Shown piece by piece: positions 59,924 to 64,000 of a stretch of DNA of 64,000 nucleotides. The first letter of the stretch is position 1. The number at the start of each line of letters is the position of its first letter. The notes under the pieces were generated by a model, which was not told where the DNA came from, did no database searches, and saw only the letters and a program-made list of their open reading frames with translations. The DNA comes from Alteraurantiacibacter hainanensis (GTDB lineage Bacteria > Pseudomonadota > Alphaproteobacteria > Sphingomonadales > Sphingomonadaceae), in the NCBI RefSeq assembly GCF_036321025.1, contig NZ_JAZAPB010000001.1, positions 186,001 to 250,000 on the forward strand, written 5' to 3'. The translations under genes and the position numbers were made by a program.

Positions 59924-61036
59924 CTAGTCCGCCAGCATTCCGAAATCGGTAAGCGCGGCATCGCGCAAGCCACGCCACACGTTGCGCGCCTGCACCGTCT
60001 CGAACACGTCATGCGCGCGCAGCAACTGCACGCCCGCATCCATTCCCAGCTGCGCCATGACCAGCGAGCCGCCCAGCCGCTCGTGCGCGGCGGCCTCGTT
60101 CGACAAGGCACCTATCATCCGCTTCCGGCTGGCACCCAGCAGCAACGGCTGGCCCAGAGCATGGAACAGCGGCAGCGCATTCAGCAGGGCGAGATTGTCC
60201 GCCAGGGACTTGCCGAAGCCGACACCGGGATCGAGGATGATGTTCCTGCGATCGATGCCCGCCGCGATGGCCTTGTCGCGCATGGCCTTGAGGAAGTCGA
60301 ACACGTCGAACACCACGCTGGTGTAGTCGGGATCGGCGTGCAGGTCCTCCCCCGTGCCCGGCGCGTGCATCAGGATCACCGGCACGCCGGCCCCGGCAGC
60401 GAATTCCATGCTTCGCGGGTCGTAGCGCAGGGCCGATACGTCGTTGATCACCTGCGCGCCGGCTTCCAGCGCGGCTTCCATCACCGCGGGGCGGCGCGTG
60501 TCGATGCTGACCGCCGCGCCCATTCCCGCGCAGTGGCGCACGGCCGGTTCGATCCGCTTGATCTCCTCGCCTTCCCACACCTCTTTCGCGCCCGGCCGGG
60601 TGCTCTCGCCGCCGATGTCGATGATGGCGGCGCCTGCCTGGTGCATGGCGGCGGCCTGCGATTGCATGGCTTCGGGATCGTCCATGAACTGTCCGCCGTC
60701 GGAAAAGCTGTCGGGCGTCACGTTGAGGATGCCCATCACCTGCGGTTGGTCCAGCCGGATCGTGCGCGCGCCGAGCTCCAGCGGCGGGTGCGCCATGCGC
60801 AGGTTCGACCATTGCTGCTCGCCCTCTGCCCCGACCTCTTCAGGCAGGGCGGCCAGCACGTCGTCTATCGTGGAAGGGACAGCGATATGCCGCTCTATCA
60901 CCGCGCCATCGCGCCGCAGCATCACGGCGAATTCGCGGGCGTAGACCATGCCGCCCGCCAGCCGCACGGCTTCGCCTTCCACGGCCTGCGGACCGGGGAC
61001 GGTCGTCAGCGGCTGGATGTAGATCTGGTCGGGCAT
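59924..61036 (-). CDS. folP: dihydropteroate synthase
   Basis: A 370-residue enzyme of folate synthesis joining p-aminobenzoate to dihydropterin pyrophosphate. The TIM-barrel core from about residue 97 has VMGILNVTPDSFSDGG, IDIGGESTRPGA and the end GASRKRMIG. The N-terminal 95 residues are an extension beyond the E. coli protein. The upstream region holds copy 2 of the 35-bp repeat, 22 bases before the ATG. Confidence 0.94.
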   Translation of the reverse strand: MPDQIYIQPLTTVPGPQAVEGEAVRLAGGMVYAREFAVMLRRDGAVIERHIAVPSTIDDVLAALPEEVGAEGEQQWSNLRMAHPPLELGARTIRLDQPQVMGILNVTPDSFSDGGQFMDDPEAMQSQAAAMHQAGAAIIDIGGESTRPGAKEVWEGEEIKRIEPAVRHCAGMGAAVSIDTRRPAVMEAALEAGAQVINDVSALRYDPRSMEFAAGAGVPVILMHAPGTGEDLHADPDYTSVVFDVFDFLKAMRDKAIAAGIDRRNIILDPGVGFGKSLADNLALLNALPLFHALGQPLLLGASRKRMIGALSNEAAAHERLGGSLVMAQLGMDAGVQLLRAHDVFETVQARNVWRGLRDAALTDFGMLAD

Positions 61037-61058
61037 TCAGATAACCTCGGCATTTCCA

Positions 61059-61093
61059 GCTAATGTGGAACACATGGAACACTGTCCTGAAGC
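61059..61093 (-). repeat. 35-bp intergenic repeat, copy 2 (upstream of folP)
   Basis: Identical over 35 bases to 18720-18754 and in the same orientation to its downstream gene, ending 22 bases before the folP ATG. Flanks diverge at once on the gene-proximal side; on the distal side only short purine runs are shared. In this copy the V-F-H-V-F-H-I-S frame runs on past the folP start in another frame. Confidence 0.75.
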
Positions 61094-61105
61094 AAGAGCC
61101 TTACC

Positions 61106-61133
61106 CCTTGCGCGGATAGCGCGAAAGGCAAGG
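61106..61133. terminator. possible hairpin between ccrM and folP
   Basis: CCTTG (61106-61110) with CAAGG (61129-61133) and CGCG (61111-61114) with CGCG (61120-61123) make a 9-bp stem with a 5-base bulge and a 5-base loop. It lies 61 bases downstream of the ccrM stop and could separate ccrM and folP transcription. Confidence 0.3.
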
Positions 61134-61193
61134 ATTTGCGCGGTTCGGCACACATGCCTCGCCCCTGACGCAATGACTAGAAAGTAGGAAAGG

Positions 61194-62345
61194 TCAGTCG
61201 TCCGCGGCCAGCAGGTAGAGGCTGCGCGCGGCATCGATGGGTTTCACCTCTCCGCCTGCCTCGTAATGCCAGAAGGTCCAGCCGTTGCAGCTGGGCGCAT
61301 CCTGCAGCGTCTTGCCCACGCCGTGGATCGAGCCGGTTTCCTTACCGCATTGGATCGAGCCGTCGGCGCGCACGGTCGCCTTCCAGCGCCGCTGCTTGTC
61401 GAAGATCTCGGTCCCCGGCTTCAGCAGCCCGGCCTCCACCACCGCGCCGAAGGCGACGCGCGGCTGGGTCTTGCGGCTCTGCATCGTGGTGAGGGCACTT
61501 TCGTCCAGCGGAAGCTCCTTCTCGATCCTCGCCCGCGCCACCTTGCGATAACTCTCCTCGCGCTCGCAACCGATCCATTCGCGGCCCAGCCGCTTGGCGA
61601 TCGCGCCCGTCGTGCCGGTGCCGAAGAACGGGTCCAGCACCACGTCGCCGGCTTCCGTCGTCGCCAGCAGTACGCGGTAGAGCAGCGCCTCGGGCTTCTG
61701 CGTCGGATGGGCCTTGTGTCCCTCCTCATCCTTCAGCCGCTCCCCGCCCGAGCAGATCGGGAAGGTCCAGTCGCTGCGCATCTGCAACTCGTCGTTCAGC
61801 GTCTTCATCGCGCGGTAGTTGAACTGGTAGCGCGCCTTTTCGCCCTGGCTGGCCCAGATCAGCGTCTCGTGCGCGTTGGTGAAGCGCGTACCGCGAAAGT
61901 TGGGCATGGGGTTGGTCTTGCGCCAGACGATGTCGTTGAGGATCCAGAACCCCAGGTCCTGCAGCACCGCGCCCACGCGATAGATGTTGTGATAGCTGCC
62001 GATCACCCACAGGGCGCCATCGGGCTTCAGCACGCGGCGGCATTCGGCCAGCCAGGCGCGGGTGAATGCGTCGTAGGCTCCGAAACTGTCGAAGCGGTCC
62101 CAGTCGTTTGTCACGGCGTCCACATGGCTGCCGTCGGGCCGGTTCAGATCGCCGCCCAGCTGCAGGTTGTAAGGCGGATCGGCGAAGACGAGGTCGACGC
62201 TGGCATCGGGCAGTTCACGCATCGCCGCCACGCAGTCGCCATCCAGGATCTGCCCCAGCGGCAGGTCCGCCTTGTCGACTTTCGCCGCCCTGGTCTTGCG
62301 CACGCTTGGCGTTGCGCGAAGTTTCGTGATTTCGCCCATGAACAT
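61194..62345 (-). CDS. ccrM: CcrM-type adenine-N6 DNA methyltransferase (GANTC)
   Basis: A 383-residue beta-class methyltransferase. The catalytic motif is FADPPYNLQLGG (DPPY) near the N-terminus, and the SAM motif DPFFGTGTTGAIAKRLGR is C-terminal to it, the beta-class order. The last 85 residues (AVVEAGLLKPGTEIFD to the end) form the RAMA tail found in Caulobacter CcrM. There is no cognate restriction gene. The family methylates GANTC and marks replication state in alphaproteobacteria. ATG 62345 and 62339 are both possible, with AGGGG just upstream. Confidence 0.93.
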   Translation of the reverse strand: MFMGEITKLRATPSVRKTRAAKVDKADLPLGQILDGDCVAAMRELPDASVDLVFADPPYNLQLGGDLNRPDGSHVDAVTNDWDRFDSFGAYDAFTRAWLAECRRVLKPDGALWVIGSYHNIYRVGAVLQDLGFWILNDIVWRKTNPMPNFRGTRFTNAHETLIWASQGEKARYQFNYRAMKTLNDELQMRSDWTFPICSGGERLKDEEGHKAHPTQKPEALLYRVLLATTEAGDVVLDPFFGTGTTGAIAKRLGREWIGCEREESYRKVARARIEKELPLDESALTTMQSRKTQPRVAFGAVVEAGLLKPGTEIFDKQRRWKATVRADGSIQCGKETGSIHGVGKTLQDAPSCNGWTFWHYEAGGEVKPIDAARSLYLLAADD

Positions 62346-62357
62346 CTTACCCCTGAC

Positions 62358-62366
62358 TTATCCACA
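62358..62366 (+). promoter_or_regulatory. consensus DnaA box upstream of ccrM
   Basis: TTATCCACA matches the strict DnaA consensus TTATNCACA exactly. It lies 12 bases before the ccrM ATG, next to its ribosome site. One isolated box, so not an origin; a role in DnaA control of ccrM is possible. Confidence 0.55.
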
Positions 62367-62373
62367 AGGTTGT

Positions 62374-62515
62374 GAGTCCTCGCCGAGTCCGGGTCAAGCG
62401 GCAATTGCGCCGCACCTTCAAGGGCCTGTGACGGAACGAAACGAGTCCCCCACAAGATGTGGAGCCTTGGAAGGTTGGCAGGACTCGATATGGTGTGGTG
62501 TGGCCGCAAGGACTC
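62374..62515. promoter_or_regulatory. cluster of five GANTC methylation sites
   Basis: GANTC occurs at 62374-62378, 62385-62389, 62443-62447, 62482-62486 and 62511-62515 in the 206-base gap between ccrM and the divergent sulfotransferase-like gene. Chance expectation is below one. In Caulobacter, methylation of GANTC sites in the ccrM promoter and leader influences its own transcription; GcrA also acts through such sites. Confidence 0.6.
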
Positions 62516-62551
62516 GCCTGCATGAATTGCGGGCCAACCGGGGGAAAATCG

Positions 62552-63244
62552 ATGGCACTCAAGGTAATAGGTGCAGGTCCGGGGCGCACCGCGACCTTCT
62601 CTTTGAAATTCGCGCTGGAGCATATCGGCTTCGGCCCGTGCTACCACATGGTGGAGGTGTTCAGGAACGCGCGGAAGACCATCCCGATGTGGCAGGCCGC
62701 GGCAGACGGCAACCCGGACTGGGACGCGATTTTCGAAGGATACCAGTCGACCACCGACAACCCCGCCTGCGTCTTCTGGCGCGAACTGGCCGATTACTAT
62801 CCCGATGCGAAGATCGTCCTCACCGTGCGCGATGCGGAGACCTGGGTGGAATCGTGCAATGCCACGATCAATTCGCCGCGCATGCTCGCCTCGCTGGAGG
62901 GCAGTCCGCTGGAGGCGATGCTGAAAGCCACCTATCTCAAGCAGTTCGGCGACAAGATCGACGACCCGCAATGGATGGCCGACTGGTATCGCGCCTACAA
63001 CCAAGAAATCATCGACACCATTGCGCCGGAAAGGCTGCTGGTGTTCCACCCGAAGGAAGGCTGGGAACCGCTGTGCGAATTTCTCGGCGTGCCCGTTCCC
63101 GCCGAACCCTTCCCCCGCGTCAACAGCAGGGACGAACTGGGTTCGGCGTCTGATGAAAAGGGCGGCCTTCCTGCCGACCCGCTGGAGCTTGAAGCCTTCG
63201 CAGGAGCCTACAACGACCAGTTGAAAGCAAACGCTTTCGGCTAG
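62552..63244 (+). CDS. sulfotransferase-like family protein
   Basis: A 230-residue protein of the P-loop sulfotransferase group common in marine alphaproteobacteria. VIGAGPGRTATFSLKFALEHIG provides the PAPS 5'-phosphate loop, and LTVRDAETWVESCNATI is the 3'-phosphate strand with Arg and Ser. The C-terminal FHPKEGWEPLCEFLGVPVP is typical. The acceptor is unknown. ATG 62552 is preceded by GGGGGAAAA. Divergent from ccrM. Confidence 0.82.
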   Translation: MALKVIGAGPGRTATFSLKFALEHIGFGPCYHMVEVFRNARKTIPMWQAAADGNPDWDAIFEGYQSTTDNPACVFWRELADYYPDAKIVLTVRDAETWVESCNATINSPRMLASLEGSPLEAMLKATYLKQFGDKIDDPQWMADWYRAYNQEIIDTIAPERLLVFHPKEGWEPLCEFLGVPVPAEPFPRVNSRDELGSASDEKGGLPADPLELEAFAGAYNDQLKANAFG

Positions 63245-64000
63245 GCTGGGGGCAGCTTCGGATCGATACCGGTCAGTTCGACCGACTTGTCCCATAGCCG
63301 CGCGGCCAGGGCTTCGTCCTGCGCCCGGCGGCTCTGCACGCCGCGCCCGGATGCCTTGCCGCGCGCTTCCATGAAGCCGTACGGCCCGTAGTACTCGCCG
63401 CCCTCGGCCTGCGGATCGGTGGCGGCCTGCAGGGCGGGCAAGGCGCCTTCCTCTGCCGTGTTCAGCACCGTGCCGACGATGGAACTCATGAAACCGCCGC
63501 CCTTGATGTGGCGCATCAGTTCGCTCGCCGCGATGCCCGGGTGGCAAGCCAGCGCCGTGACCGAGGAGCCCTTCTTGCGCAGGCGGCGGTCAAGCTCGTT
63601 GGCGAACAGCAGGTTGGCGAGCTTGCTCTGTCCGTAGAATCGCTGCTTGTCGTAGCCCCTGGCGCCATCGAGGTTGTCGAAATCGATATCCGCCCCGCGA
63701 TGCGCCAGGCTGGACTGCATCACCACGCGGGCGCCGCCCTCTTCCGCCAGCTTGTCGAGCAGGAGCGCGGTGAAGGCGAAGTGGCCGAGGTGGTTCACGG
63801 CAAACTGCAACTCGCAGCCCGCCGTCGCGGTGGAGAACGGGGGCATCATCACGCCCGCGTTGTTGATCAGCATGTCGATCCGCTCTTCCCCGGCCACCTG
63901 CTCGGCAGCTTCGCGGACGCTGGCGATATTGCCGAGATCGAGATGCAGGTATTCGGTCTCTCCGCCCTGCTCCCTGCCGCCGTCGATCCGGGTGATGGCC
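63241..64000 (-). CDS. SDR oxidoreductase, 5' end outside window
   Basis: The frame stays open to the right edge, so the N-terminus with the cofactor loop is missing. The visible 252 residues show HLDLGNIASVREAAEQV, MLINNAGVMMPP, the catalytic YGQSKLANLLFANELDRRL and ACHPGIAASEL. This is the pattern of retinol dehydrogenase/WW-domain oxidoreductase-like SDRs. The start codon lies beyond 64000. The stop overlaps that of the sulfotransferase-like gene on the other strand. Confidence 0.85.
   Translation of the reverse strand, partial: AITRIDGGREQGGETEYLHLDLGNIASVREAAEQVAGEERIDMLINNAGVMMPPFSTATAGCELQFAVNHLGHFAFTALLLDKLAEEGGARVVMQSSLAHRGADIDFDNLDGARGYDKQRFYGQSKLANLLFANELDRRLRKKGSSVTALACHPGIAASELMRHIKGGGFMSSIVGTVLNTAEEGALPALQAATDPQAEGGEYYGPYGFMEARGKASGRGVQSRRAQDEALAARLWDKSVELTGIDPKLPPA

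Noticed and set aside
62341..62551. Replication origin at the DnaA box
   Set aside because: Only one box, no AT-rich unwinding region and no origin-linked genes nearby.

Overview
The window is a dense, high-GC chromosomal segment of an alphaproteobacterium, most likely Sphingomonadales and plausibly Erythrobacteraceae. The supports are: an F1-only ATP synthase operon (atpHAGDC, no F0 genes), a solo CcrM-type GANTC methyltransferase with a RAMA tail, an ihfA-merR pair, split pntA genes next to an aa3-type oxidase subunit IV micro-gene, a short LOV histidine kinase of the Erythrobacter EL346/EL368 kind, an FeS-type bacterial photolyase and an ABA4-like carotenoid-related protein. The assignment rests on gene content only. 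No rRNA, tRNA, CRISPR array, integrase or insertion sequence was seen.

Layout. 1-2.6 kb: the end of a MoaF-like gene, a Tat-exported SnoaL-like protein and a tannase/feruloyl-esterase lipoprotein. 2.6-14.8 kb: housekeeping (DinG-like FeS helicase behind a candidate LexA box, SixA-like phosphatase, merR-ihfA, rpmF-plsX-fabH), several small enzymes, a compositionally different SDR, and an S24 repressor facing two small genes of unknown function. 14.8-18.7 kb: aldehyde dehydrogenase, 2-hydroxyacid dehydrogenase and cysS on the minus strand. 18.9-24.3 kb: DUF2939, cobT, DUF4197 and priA. 24.3-29.8 kb: LOV kinase beside an FeS photolyase, an exported HExxH/TPR protein, and ada. 29.8-37.6 kb: membrane serine protease, atpHAG - lipoprotein - atpDC, an exported methyltransferase-like protein and an HNH protein. 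37.6-46.6 kb: an EamA transporter, then a surface-glycan cluster of six glycosyltransferases and a Wzx-like flippase in two converging groups. 46.6-50.2 kb: an isolated cpaF behind two CtrA half-sites, an EamA transporter and tandem entericidins. 50.2-54.3 kb: a minus-strand series (DUF938, ABA4-like, NAD-binding reductase, dGTPase, VOC, Asp/Glu racemase). 54.4-57.6 kb: the pnt operon with two single-helix micro-genes. 57.7-64 kb: a response regulator of the NtrC type with an altered GAFTGA loop, a lipoprotein, folP, ccrM, a sulfotransferase-like gene and the end of an SDR.

The points most worth following are the ccrM control region (a perfect DnaA box plus five GANTC sites in about 160 bp), an identical 35-bp sequence just upstream of both cysS and folP, the unlisted 48-codon gene coupled on both sides inside the pnt operon, the lipoprotein gene inside the atp operon, and the LOV kinase/photolyase neighbourhood. 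All functional calls are read from sequence motifs by eye; no database search was run.
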